Shown here: positions 11,365-21,744 of the stretch, one piece after another
Position numbering within the stretch: the first letter of the stretch is position 1
Layout: each line of letters opens with the position of its first letter
Assembly: GCA_037176845.1 (NCBI GenBank)
Contig: JAYKXP010000085.1
Coordinates: 124,001-188,000, forward strand
Reading direction: 5' to 3'
DNA from: Paramarasmius palmivorus
Taxonomy: Eukaryota > Basidiomycota > Agaricomycetes > Agaricales > Marasmiaceae
DNA: 64,000 nt
Program-made: the position numbers and the translations under genes
The notes under the pieces: model-generated
Seen by the model: the letters and a program-made list of their open reading frames with translations, nothing else
The model's database searches: none
What the model was told of the DNA's origin: nothing

Positions 11365-12990
11365 ACGAAGGATCCAGGTGCTACGGGGAGTTCAGCATAT
11401 ATAGAAAAAGGGATCCAGAGCCTGAAAGCCTTACCCTATAGGCCTGATATTGCTTAAGACAAGGGTGTCAAGATCGATTCCATTGTTTGCGAGAGGGGGA
11501 GCAATATTGAATAGAGGCATCGTATTCCTATTCCCAGGAAGGCGCTCAAAGGCCAGTGTTCGAAGGAAGCAGTAAATTCACTAGATTCACTGAGGATATA
11601 CAACGCAACGTCATCCTCACTAGATCATCCACTCTAACCGTTCAAACACCAACGCAGTGACCCTTCATATGTACGCCAAATATGCCTTGCAGACGAGAGA
11701 GATCCATCCTCGTGCCTCGAATGCAGTCGTAACCAGCCCTGTGACCTCAAGTATAGCAAGTTCAGTCTGAGAAAACGGTACGAAAGCTGATGAGACTGTA
11801 CCTCAGCCTGACACCAGTGACCCTGGAAAACGCCCCGCTCAATTCCAAACGAGAGACGAGTGAGGCCGTCTCCTTGCAAATGGACGGTTAACCATCCACA
11901 GCAGCGTAACGTTGTGCCAAACGAACAAAGCTCCGTGAAGCGTCAGACGGTCGGAGAAGAGTCGCGGTGGAAGCACAGTGGGAGTAAGTCAGATAGATGA
12001 GTAGATAGATATTACCTCCTGCCGCACGCGGCGACAACAACGGAAGCTAAGAGAACCAATTTATTTTCATCTTGTCTCGTACGTATTGGATCATCCAACC
12101 CATTCACCATCCCCGACAAGTCTCTCTGGACATATCTCCTAGAACGGTACTGAGTATAGAATCGAGCTCGTACTCGTAAAGTCCTTTCATATCGTTCCGC
12201 CTAACAGCTCTTTGATAACTCTTCTAATTATTTATTTAGATCAACAGCTACCCATTTCCGAAGGAGCGGACAATGCTTATGGTTGTTCGTTTGGCGTAGT
12301 GTACTCTGCTGTGGGTGGTTAACCATCCATTTGCAATGAGGAAACCTCACCGAGTCACTCGTAACCTCGCCTCTCGTCCGGAACTGAGCAGATCATCGTT
12401 CTCGGCGTTTTCAGATGAGGTTGATGCGTTGAATCGATGTGAGCTGCTGTTCAAGGTGAGCAAATTAAGCGGTTGTGTGTCGGAGCAGTTGAAAACATAC
12501 CCGTTAGCCTAGGTTACACGACACCTTCACTCTACGTGGTTCCCGACATGCGCTGTGATGTATATGGTAGTTTCAAGGTTGAGGCTTTGAATTTGCGGCT
12601 TCAGCTTGTCACACCATAACCAATCTTCTTGAACAAGCGGATACTGTGGATGGACAGGTACGTATCACTCTGGAGCGGATTCTTTTGTCCCCTTTCGCAT
12701 CTTGAAGCTGTGACACGCGGTAGGCCCGAAGATCTAGAATGTAGATTCTCGTCGTGAACTCAATCCAGCCATATTTTCCAGTTTCCCCGAGATATTGTGT
12801 TTTTCTTTATTCTCTTCTTCTCGCCCTAATCTACGTGTCTCCAGAAAACAATAGGATTACCCGCGCCTGGCAAATTTTCGGGGTTTTTTTTTTCCTTCCG
12901 CGTATCGTTTAGGCTTCAAAAGCAGCCATTTCCTTCCCCGTAGCCATACCCTATTTTCTCATAAACATTCTACAAGGATATCCTTACAGA
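11365..12990 (+). repeat. Repeat family copy A (left end truncated)
   Basis: Line-by-line identical to copy B at an offset of exactly 12,300 bases from about 11370 to 12880. Two inverted core arms, at 11872-11935 (GCAAATGGACGGTTAACC) and 12285-12337 (GGTTAACCATCCATTTGCA), flank a spacer of about 350 bp. The right end carries TTTCCCCGAG, a pyrimidine-rich run, AGAAAACAATAGGATTAC and GGCAAATTTTCGG. Homology with B and F continues beyond that to about 12990 (CTACAAGGATATCC). The outer left arm present in B and C is missing. Small frames inside, such as the 81-codon frame at 11634-11879 on the minus strand, are identical in all copies but look non-coding. The F-box gene starts 55 bp further on. 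Confidence 0.9.
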
Positions 12991-13044
12991 GCGAAACCGA
13001 AAGCAATACCCAGCAACATTGCCTTCATTGCTATTGGCACTACC

Positions 13045-14411
13045 ATGATTACTCGACGTGTTCGTCCTGGCTCCAGCGCGATGGTTTCACAGAGCCTGGC
13101 CCTGAACCAGTCAGTTCTTCCTTGTCTCGTTCAAGTTCCCCGTATAACACTTTTTTCCTTGCTAGTGATTCCTTGTCCTCCAAAAAAACCCCGATTTACT
13201 GTCTTCCGGTCGAGGTCCTCCAGAATATTCTTTGCAATGCCATTCCCAGCTCAGGGATCACTTTTAGATATCCGAAAGATATTTGCCGCAGAAATGATCC
13301 CGAATACACCACGATCGCTCATCTCACTCTCGCCCACGTCTCTCTCCATTTCAGATCAGCTATCTTCTCTTGTCCTTCGTTTTTCAATCGGATCCGTTTT
13401 GCCAATCTTCACAAATGCTCCAACCACTCCAATCGAGAGCTGGAGCATCTCAAATTCGTTCTCGAACACTCGTCGCCCTTGCCATTGCAACTCACATTGA
13501 TAATGTTCGTGGAGGAGTGGCCCGGTGCTCGATCTCAAAGGCAACCGAACGGATGTCCTTGCCTATCTATGGTTCTCCAGAAACCATTGGCATCATTAAC
13601 TCTCCGAATGGGAGAAGTTGATACTGCCCACCTTCCGATCCTTATCAACGCAGAACCCCTTCTTGACCAGCGAATCTTTTCCCAGAAGACACTGAAGATG
13701 GTTTCCCTCGAAGCCTATTATCCTACCAATAGCGCAGCACCCCTCGCTGCACTTCGGTCCATCGAGAACTATCAGCCCTGCAGTGACGCTCACCTGAACA
13801 TCAATTTCACCACGCGGGTTCCACGGCTCTGGGACCCAATCGGACCACCCAGCGAATCGCCCTCATGCTTTCCTTCCATCACCTCTGCCAGTTACCGCGC
13901 ATGTGGAAACACACTACTTTATACAGTTCGATGCCTTCCCAATGTCGTCGCTCTCGATTTTTGTTGCCTGTTGGTTGACGGTCCCGGTGCCATTCCCATC
14001 CTGCCAACAACACTCCTGCAACTGACTTCGTTGCGCTTATCAGTACAGAGTCGGGGATTCAGGGACCTGGACATCAACCATTTGAAGGCCGTCGGGCAGA
14101 TTGATGCCCCCCAACTTGTTATGGTGACAGTTCGGTGGGACATAAACCACCCAGAGCTCCTCGCGGCGTTTGTGGAAGGTCTGGAGCGGATAATATCCTC
14201 TGCTACACGGCTCCGGTGTTTGAAGATAATCGACGGTCGGCCAGAATCAGACCGAGTATTTATGGATATATCTCGGCCCTTTTATGATATGCTAGGTCGC
14301 CTCGGCCTTCCACCATCAGAAGTTGTTTCATTTGGACTCGATCAGGCAAAGCCAATGGCGAAAGGAGGTTTTGAAGACGACGACTCGGACGAATGGGAAG
14401 AGGCGATTTGA
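13045..14411 (+). CDS. F-box protein, 436 aa
   Basis: The long frame from 13122 lacks an early ATG. Splicing ATG at 13045 through a 56-nt intron (13110-13165, GTCAGT...TTGCTAG) restores a clean start: MITRRVRPGSSAMVSQ, then DSLSSKKTPIYCLPVEVLQ. IYCLPVEVLQNILCNA is the opening helix of an F-box (LPxEVLxxIL), continuing through AHLTLAHVSLHFRSAIFSCP. This is the layout of the large Agaricomycete F-box families, adaptors recruiting substrates to SCF ubiquitin ligases. The rest has leucine-rich spacing (LTSLRLSVQSRGFRDLDI) and an acidic tail (EDDDSDEWEEAI). The start codon is only about 55 bp from the right end of repeat copy A, so its promoter may lie in or have been replaced by the repeat. Confidence 0.82.
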
Positions 14412-14580
14412 TGCAATAATCGGATTCATTTAGGATTGGAAGTCTATCGTCATACCAGATTCATTGTAACTACATACAACACCACAATGCGATGCAGCCC
14501 TTTTGACTCTGCGTCTTGCACGAGAACGTGTTTATGTCTATCGTTTGGCTTTCGCCTAGCACAGCATAGTGAAGGCTGCA
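14412..14580. other. Intergenic between convergent F-box gene and ilv5 relic
   Basis: Short spacer without open frames. Confidence 0.3.
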
Positions 14581-15775
14581 CTATGTAGCTTGATTTTCTC
14601 TTCTGAGCGCATTGACCCTACCGCCGAGACCCAGCCGGTTTATACTTCCACAGTTCATCGAACTTGATTTCGAAGAGGAGTACAATTGCTCAAAGATGGG
14701 GACGTTCGCCTTCTCGAAGACTGGCGCCCAGTCGAGAGCACCGCGACGAGTAGTGGTGGAGCATACGTTGAACATGTAGTCCATGCTTCATACAAGACGT
14801 TAGTACAGAAGACAGCCATATATACGAATACATAACTTGCCCTTTTTGGCCGATGAGGGGATATGGCAATTGCGTAGCTTCCTCGACAGTTTCGTTGAAA
14901 GCCTCAGAGGTGTGGCCGTTTTTGCGGAGAAGTCGGTACTTAGAAAGGAAGAGACCCTCTAGAAGGTTACATCAGTGACGGCAACGAGCGATGACAAAAG
15001 TAAAGCCTTACGGATGGCACCTATGAACTAAAGGTTTTGATGTCCATCAGTAAGAGAACCATGAAGCCACCGACTTAACTTACCACTCCACGTTCGCCAA
15101 TACAAGTCAGAGTAGACTTCCTTCTCGAAGGTGGTCTGTACCTTCCGACACTCTTTCGTACATGTATCCTGAGCCGATACCCACTCCGAGAGCGATAGCC
15201 TTTTTCTTTGCTTCGCCGGTCACGCCTTGCCAGACGGCAACGCTAGAATTGATACCCCGACTTTCCTTGAACAGCGTGCGGACAGTACGCCCGGATCCTT
15301 TTGGTGCGACAAGGATGACATCGCCGTCAGAAGGGGGGGACAACCGTTGTGTCTTCCTTGTAGACAACAGAGAAACCACGAGAGAAATAAAGTGTCCTGC
15401 CCTTGGTGATGAGAGGTGCAACGGTTGGCCAGGTCTGCGACTGGGCAGCATCAGAAAGAAGGTTAATGATAATGGTACCCGGTTGATAGTCTCTTCAATG
15501 GGGAAAAGAGTTTCTCCCGGAACCTAAAGTTCAAAATGTGTCAAAGGTAAAAAGGAAACAAGATCAACTTACCTAGCCGTCCTCTATCGCCTGCCTCCAG
15601 CTCTCACCATCCTTCCTGACACCAACAACGACATTGAGCCCATTGTCGCGCGCGTTTAAACCCTGACCGTGGCCTCGAGAACCGTAGCCGATGAGGGTAA
15701 GAGCGTCATTCTTGAAGTACACCGGCAGCTTGACCAAGGGCCAGTTTAAAGCATGTGAAAACACCTATAGGTGCG
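14581..15775 (-). pseudogene. ilv5: Ketol-acid reductoisomerase (ilv5) pseudogene
   Basis: Fragments in the right order match acetohydroxyacid reductoisomerase, the mitochondrial NADPH enzyme of valine/isoleucine synthesis. The Rossmann start reads YFKNDALTLIGYGSRGHGQG, then NARDNGLNVVVGVRKDG and DVILVAPKGSGRTVRTLFKE, then RRGALDWAPVFEKANVP near the end. Lesions: tryptophan of EDGW before an intron is now TAG (about 15577), a frame loss at about 15475 (NR instead of NKGT), an extra C in the C-run at about 15340, and insertions near 15115-15165 in the TTFEKEVYSDLYGER region. Intron positions (GTAAG/CAG) are retained, so the copy arose by DNA duplication and not from mRNA. The C-terminal domain beyond about 14590 is gone. 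The working copy must be elsewhere. Confidence 0.88.
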
Positions 15776-15779
15776 TCTA

Positions 15780-17125
15780 CGAACTCTAGTGGCATCCGAC
15801 CCTGTGCTGCATGTTTCGAGCGTGTTGGGACTTGGCGTCGAAGGAAGCATCGACTATACTTACAACTCGGGCAGTGCCAACGCCGCATGATCCTAGTCCC
15901 GGACGATTCGTTCAGCATCTGGACTTTAATCACTTCCGGACCCCTTTGGCCAGATAGGCAGACGGCGTACATTGTGCTATAGGAATAGCCTGGGCTCGGG
16001 GGCGGGGGTCTACCCGGTCTCCCTCTCTTATCAAAAATTTGGACATGCCGATGGACGGCAGCGGCAGCGGCCATGACATGTGATCAGCTTCAACCGCGTC
16101 GACCACATTTGTTGATCATCTTTCCTCATGTCTAACGTCTCTCCTTTCGCAATACACATTCTTTTAACCCAACAAACATCTACAGACGACCCGGTTTTGA
16201 CTTTGACTCAGAAGAAGGCCGCCAGCTCACCGAAAGGACCTTGTTCGCCCTGAGCTTCTTCACGAGTTCCCTGGCTGTGTGGTGGAAATATCAGGGAATT
16301 GGTAAACGGAAAGCATGCTGTGAGGGCTGGTGGAGGGAAAAGAAGTGTTTTGTATGGGTTTATGAGGCTGTTACACGCTCTGAAGGATTTGGGTCGGCCT
16401 TGTCTGCTTCTTAAACGGCATTCCAGATCATCCATCTACGAGTGATCATAGCTGTGTTCCCCACTAGAGGAATTGAACAAGATACATATGGTGCGCCTTA
16501 AGTACCTTGCCCGGTCTTATCTTTAACTGATGTTTCATTCTATAGGAGCAGCTATTTATCAGACTGCGCCTGAAGTTTCTCCTCGGATAATCGCGCTAGT
16601 CATCGATGAGATGATGCGCTCCGTAACATAGGTCTTGTGAAATCCCGCTTCCCCAACTGTATCGTTGTTACAGGCCTGACTGCCACCTTGTCTGCAGGCA
16701 ACAAACCTCAACGAACCCGAGCGGATCGCCGCAAGCCTGGGCTTGCATACGGGCATATTCAGCTTCCTCTCTCGACCCTCTAACCATCGCCGTGACTTCA
16801 TGGAATAAAGAATATCTTCAACGGGGTGCTTAACGGGTCATGTCGCCAGACCTGATCCAACAGCGCTTTGATGTTAGACCACTCATAAGATAGACTGTAG
16901 TACAGTACAGAGGGATGAAGTCTTTAAAAGCGCGTCTGTAGCATGTACTCGAACACGCGTTGACGTTGTTTATTTGTCACTGCTCTTTGATCCAAGCATG
17001 ATGCCGACCTGGCAACAGTGCCGAACGGCTCGCTTAATCCTAAGGAAGGGAGACCGGTAAGACCCTCGCCCCAATGCTTTACTCAGATACAGAACGACTA
17101 TCTTCTGTATAAGTAAAGACGGCTT
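15780..17125. other. Decayed intergenic region
   Basis: Only short unrelated frames, including a 122-codon minus frame (15706-16074) that starts in the ilv5 relic and contains CPSCKYSRC, too little to name. Nothing is supported as a gene. Confidence 0.3.
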
Positions 17126-17129
17126 GCCA

Positions 17130-18010
17130 GGCTACCATAGGAACAAAGCTCTGGGAAGCGTCAGATGGTTAGAGCCAAGAGCGTGGGCACTCTTGAAAAC
17201 GCGACTCCTCTACATAAGTAAGCATATCTGCATCCTCTCAGCCATTCACCAGCCCCGATGGACATATCCCCTAGAACGGTACCATGCATAGAATTGAGCG
17301 CGTACTTGTGAAGTCCTTTCACATTGTTCCGCCATCTAGTAGCTCTTCTAATTATTCATCAGATCAACGGTCACTCATTTTCGAACAAGCGGAGAATACT
17401 TCTGATGGTTCGTTTGGCGCTACTCTGCTGTGGGTGGTTAACCATCCATTTGCATGAAGAAGGCATGGCTGGTGCACTTGTTGATCATGGGGCGATCCCG
17501 ACATGCCCTGAGATGCATGGCCGTTCAAGCTCAAGGTTGTGGTTTCCGGGCTTCAGCTTGTCACAGAATAACCAATCTTCTGGTACAAGCAGACGTATTC
17601 CTCTGGAGTTGATTCGTTTTACATTTTGAAGTTGTGACGCAGAGGCCTGAAGAATGTTGATTCTCGGTATCCAATTTTTTGGTACTGTCGGTGTGAGTCC
17701 AGCCATATTTTGCAGTTTCCCCGAGACTAATTGTGCTCCTTTTCTTCTTTTCTTCTCTCTCTAATCTCCGCGTCCTCAGAAAACAACAAGGTTACTGGCA
17801 CTTGGCAAAGTGTCGGAATTTTTCTTTCTCCTATATTGTTTACAAGCGGAGACATTCCTTAGCTATTCCGGCAGTAGGCATGCCCTATTTTCTCATAAGC
17901 GTTCTACAAGGATACCCTCAGCGTGTAGTAGGCAAGTGGTAAGGCAATTCTTGTCTAGCTAGGGATCAAGCATTCAAGTAATATTCTAGGGCAGCATCTA
18001 GGGCAGCATC
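17130..18010 (+). repeat. Repeat family copy F, diverged
   Basis: Collinear with copies A and B but with many substitutions: GGAACAAAGCTCTGGGAAGCG at about 17140, GGACATATCCCCTAGAACGG at about 17264, the core arm GTGGTTAACCATCCATTTGCA at about 17433, the right end TTTCCCCGAGACT and AGAAAACAACAAGGTTACTGG at about 17780, then the shared outer flank up to TTCTAGGGCAGCATC. The left arm is missing. The level of decay marks it as an older insertion than A-D. Confidence 0.8.
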
Positions 18011-18640
18011 AAGGTCATCTTGTACTAGGGGGTTATACGGGTTTTTGTACGTCCAAATGATGCACCACTCTGTCCATTTGAGTGAATCTTGCAAACATCA
18101 CTTGTAAAAAATTAGTGTTGCGTACTTGGGTCAATGCACTACAGACTCTTGCTCTTTCCTGGGTACCAGTAATACCACACCACTAACTGCGACCCACAAT
18201 GTCATGCCACTACTCATCCCGGGCCCCCAACCAGGTCTCATCAAATTCGATGCCGCTATCTTCATGAGCTACACGGCTTGTTGTATAGCTTCGGATTGTG
18301 ATTTGGAGATTTTCGCATGAGCTTGTAGCGTTTTTTCGTCCATTTGAGTGACAAACGTAAGGGCCGTATGGACAAAACCCGTATAACCCTGTACAGTACA
18401 AATACACTCTATTGTCGCAACTTTCTAGACAGTCCTAGATGCCGTGGTTTTCGGAGCGCTGCTTAGGAAAATATGTCCTGTCTCTCAGGGAGATAATTAG
18501 ATGTTCAACGCTGACCTCTTGCATATCTATAGAACGTCCGATGACTCTGGCAACTATCCGGATTCCAAGGCAGGCGACCACGAATCCATGTACTGTAATG
18601 TTGGTATTCTTTGACTACAGATATCTTTATTGTCCGTTGG
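18011..18640. other. Flank of copy F with deletion scar
   Basis: At 18432-18510 the sequence TCCTAGATGCCGTGG is joined directly to TTTTCGGAGCGCTGCTTAGG. The same two pieces flank a block of about 460 bp (25827-26290) beside copy B, which contains most of the ORF at 25731. This region is therefore a deleted relative of the DNA next to copy B. No gene is supported. Confidence 0.55.
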
Positions 18641-18692
18641 CTATAGACACAATGTGATATACCTCAAGAAAGCTATGTAGTTTTGGTCTTTT

Positions 18693-19850
18693 CTATGCAA
18701 ATTTAGGTCCGAGTACCCTCGTTCCACCTGCCTTGTATTGGTGGGACCAAGGCTCAAGGTCGTCCCTCGTTGTTTCAACCGTGATCCCACAATTCGCCAT
18801 GTGCAAGACAACGTCCTCGATAGTAACTGGCGAAGGACCGTCATATGGCCGGGGGGACAACTTGGTCGCGATACGGAGACCACGTCGAGATACCATGCGG
18901 TGATAATCTCCAGACGTACCGAGAAGTTCAATGAGATAGTAATTGAATTCGGTTCGAGTAACGGTAGGAGACGTCTGAAGTGGCCGCAGCTGCGCAGCGA
19001 GCCGACTAGCTCTAAGGTCGGGCTTCCAAGGCTTTCCTTGGGCGTCCTTTCGAACACCACGAGGAAGACATGATGAATGAATGCTATAGTACTCGAACCA
19101 ACTTTCGAATGAGTCCCCCATGCGTGGGTTTGGAAGCACTGGTTGTGTGGGATCACGAATATTAGGAGGTGCGAGTTCAGGCGGGTTTCGCCATTCTGAA
19201 AGGATGAAAGACTGAGCCCAGGACTTGGAATCGCGAGGAGTGGCATGCGCTTCCCGGCACATACTCTTGATGCGAGTCAATGCGCGTGCATCCATGCTAC
19301 GTGCCTTTTCCATGAGTTCCTTGAGAGCCGTCTCTGCCTCGCAAGACCGGAACACCGAAAGATAATTCGGGATTCCATATCGGTTGTTGCTGGGACTAGG
19401 ACGAAAAGCAGGCGAAACCGCACGTGGTGGGAATGACATCAATCCACTATGCGAAGGAGGCGGCACTCGAATAAATGAGCTGCTATCGTTCGACGAAGTA
19501 TCGTCCGAAAGAGCGGCTTCAGGGTCTCGTGGGGCCTGTAAGACTGAGATCAGTTCACAATACCTACAAACTTCTAAAGTAACAAGTACCTGGTTTTCCT
19601 TTGTGCTTTGATTTTGTAATTTCAGCTGCGCAATCTCAAATCCTGCCTGGTCCAATCGCGTTCGCAAAGTGATGACTTCTGCTTCCCGCCGTCGTAAGCC
19701 TTCTTCAAGCCCTTCGAAGTAGAAACGTTCTGCAGAGGTCAAGGGTTCTCCGCGAGCCACTGGTGCGGTCCCTGTCGAAGGATGCGTCATGGCAGGAGTG
19801 CCCCACAGTGATTGGTCAGATGGAGAAGTAGTATTTCGTGAAAGAGGCAT
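18693..19850 (-). CDS. Lineage-specific gag-like coiled-coil protein
   Basis: ATG at 19850 (MPLSRNTTSPSDQSLWG) opens a frame to 18693 with one in-frame 54-nt intron (19536-19589, GTACTT...TTACAG). It has an N-terminal coiled coil (about residues 30-75, FEGLEEGLRRREAEV), a serine/proline-rich linker, and a C-terminal domain with KSMCREAHATPRDSKSWAQ, then FILSEWRNP, a conserved W-x3-YSIHSSCLPRGVRKDAQG and DLRASRLAAQLRPL. Proteins of this layout (REAHASPRDS... SVPRGVR) are highly multiplied in Agaricomycete genomes and look like capsid/gag-type or otherwise selfish proteins; I do not know their biochemical role. No reverse transcriptase or protease follows. A perfect hairpin lies about 80 bp upstream of the start. 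Confidence 0.65.
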   Translation of the reverse strand: MPLSRNTTSPSDQSLWGTPAMTHPSTGTAPVARGEPLTSAERFYFEGLEEGLRRREAEVITLRTRLDQAGFEIAQLKLQNQSTKENQVLVTLEVCRYCELISVLQAPRDPEAALSDDTSSNDSSSFIRVPPPSHSGLMSFPPRAVSPAFRPSPSNNRYGIPNYLSVFRSCEAETALKELMEKARSMDARALTRIKSMCREAHATPRDSKSWAQSFILSEWRNPPELAPPNIRDPTQPVLPNPRMGDSFESWFEYYSIHSSCLPRGVRKDAQGKPWKPDLRASRLAAQLRPLQTSPTVTRTEFNYYLIELLGTSGDYHRMVSRRGLRIATKLSPRPYDGPSPVTIEDVVLHMANCGITVETTRDDLEPWSHQYKAGGTRVLGPKFA

Positions 19851-19931
19851 AGCAGGAGATACACGCCGCACCTCGAAGTTCAGATGAGCTTTTATACCCT
19901 AGGAATAACGTTACATACTTATCAGCCGCTG

Positions 19932-19972
19932 GAAGAGATCTTAGTCCAGGCGGCCTGGACTAAGATCTCTTC
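19932..19972. repeat. Perfect 19-bp inverted repeat with 3-nt loop
   Basis: Arms GAAGAGATCTTAGTCCAGG and CCTGGACTAAGATCTCTTC are exact reverse complements separated by CGG, 41 bp in all. It stands alone upstream of the gag-like gene and has no poly-T tract, so it is not an obvious terminator. It could be a terminal inverted repeat remnant, a binding palindrome, or an inversion scar. Confidence 0.9.
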
Positions 19973-20379
19973 ATGTCGATTTGGATCTGCCACCCTTATG
20001 GAAGATCAGCCCTGAGATTTGCTAGACAATTCACCAATTCACATGACGGTCGATTTCCAGTCAGAAGGCTGAAAGAAAGTTGTCTACATACTATCCATGT
20101 GCGCTTGCGGATGGCTACGGGCAAAATGCCGGACAACGTGCCACATTGGTAATTATCGACTTCCGGAATTCAAATCGAATCGCTTACGAACCAAATCAAC
20201 TCTGGAGCCAGTCGATTCGAATCGCCTTGAGTGCATGCTCTTTAATGTAGTTGAAGTACAACTGCACAGAGCTTGAACTACAGCTAATTACCAGTGCATT
20301 GGCAACTCGCATTGGGCAGGAATACATCTGAATCACCCATTATTTTGGACATGGGATAAATGGCTCAGAGGACGTGACC

Positions 20380-20620
20380 GTTTTGAGGGAAAGCCCCTCT
20401 AAAAGGTTAGATCCGCTAGGGCAAAGCAAAAGTAAAATCTTGAGGTCTTAGGGCCTTACGCCTCACGGGCGGCAACCACGAGCTGAAAGTTGCGGCGCTC
20501 CATCAGTAAGAGATACCTTCCAGAATTGACTTATCAACTCTTACCAATCTACATTCTCCCTACGAGTCAGAGTAAACTTGAAACTTCCGGAGCCAAGACC
20601 CAGGGGAGCGATGGGCAGCA
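20380..20620 (-). pseudogene. ilv5: Second ilv5 relic, small and strongly decayed
   Basis: Aligns with 14945-15125 of the first relic: AGCCCCTCTAAAAGGTTA against GACCCTCTAGAAGGTTA, then AAAAGTAAA, GCCTTACG, ACGAGCTGAAAGTT, CATCAGTAAGAGA, ACTTATCAACTCTTACCA and GAGTCAGAGTAAACTT. Exon and intron pieces are both present. About 240 bp survive, with no open frame. Confidence 0.6.
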
Positions 20621-21740
20621 TCTAGCTCCCGCCACCTTGTTCTTAAAGTTGAAGCGCTGACTCCTGCAGCTTGGCCCAGGACTATTCGTAGGTTTCCTTG
20701 GTAGTACCGGCAAAATTAAGGTTCTTGTCCCCACGAGCCTAATAGTGATGCTGGTTACTAGCCTTGGAGACGCAGCTACTTGTACGCCAGTAGAGAATAT
20801 AGGAGGTAGCCAGTTTTATGTTCAACTTGTCGCAGAAAATGACCCAATCCGCAATTTCACCCTGAGATTGTGCGTACTCTAACTCTGTGCACGCAGCACC
20901 ACTGGCCTGGGAAGCAGGTGGAATGAATGGATTGCATCTCCTACTCGATATTGTGTCCTTTAGCGCGCATTAGTTTCAATAACACCATCAGCTGTAAACT
21001 GGTCCTCTGATCCAGTGCCCGTGCCTCATCAATGAGAAAACGTCACGTAGATGAGGCAAACCCTTACCATGGCTCTGGATCGCGTAGAATGGCTCTGGAC
21101 GTTGATGAACACGAGGGGCAATTGAACGCTCAGGCTCTGCACTCAGTGCTAAGGTTGCGCAAAGGTATACGTGGTGCTCTGAAACTGAGACCGTGCCCTT
21201 CGCGTGACCCGCCTAATACCACGGTGCGACTAGAAGCCCACAGATCTGAATGTACGGTACGCGAGTATCTGACCTAAAACCAGTCATTGGTCAGTTTACA
21301 GACCTGGGTAGGCTACGCACGAAGCTCAGCAGCCTCAGCAAAGGCTACGCGAATGTGAATTTCTTCTCCTCTTTCCTATCTACATCACTGAATTCTGCGT
21401 GCGGACCCAGTAAAAAGACCCTGTCTGAGCCGAAGAGGTGTCGAACTTGAACGTCTCCAGCTTTTAGGGTGCGAATTCCACGGAAAATAAGGGTAGAGCC
21501 TCAAATGACGCGTCTGCAGACCGCGGGTAAGGGTCGTGGTACTGGCGGTGTTGAGTAACACCGTACCGTTACCAGCCATACTTTTTGCGGTGTCAATGCG
21601 ACCCGTGCAATCTTAATGACAGCCGTGGCCCTTTCATGCAGTGGAATCGAGAAGAAGGGCGAGCAGGTGAGAAGAAGAGATATTCTTTGGTAGGAAAAAC
21701 CTAGCATTGCATATTTAGTGTACTCGATTCCTAAAACTTA
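20621..21740. other. No recognised gene
   Basis: Short frames only (for example 21032-21277 and 21385-21579). Nothing resembles a known family. Confidence 0.3.
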
Positions 21741-21744
21741 GAAG

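Noticed and set aside
11634..11879. 81-codon frame present identically in copies A, B, C, D and, extended, in E
   Set aside because: It lies inside one repeat arm and is conserved only because the DNA is nearly identical. It has no family resemblance and is absent from the diverged copy F, so there is no evidence of coding selection.
12315..12512. 65-codon frame beginning MVNHPFAM in the right arm
   Set aside because: Same argument: its start is the palindromic GGTTAACC arm itself, and the frame end differs between subfamilies.
20150..20230. Possible tRNA because of a TTCGAATC T-loop-like motif
   Set aside because: No acceptor stem, D-arm or anticodon arm can be folded around it; the motif is part of a short CGATTCGAATCG palindrome.
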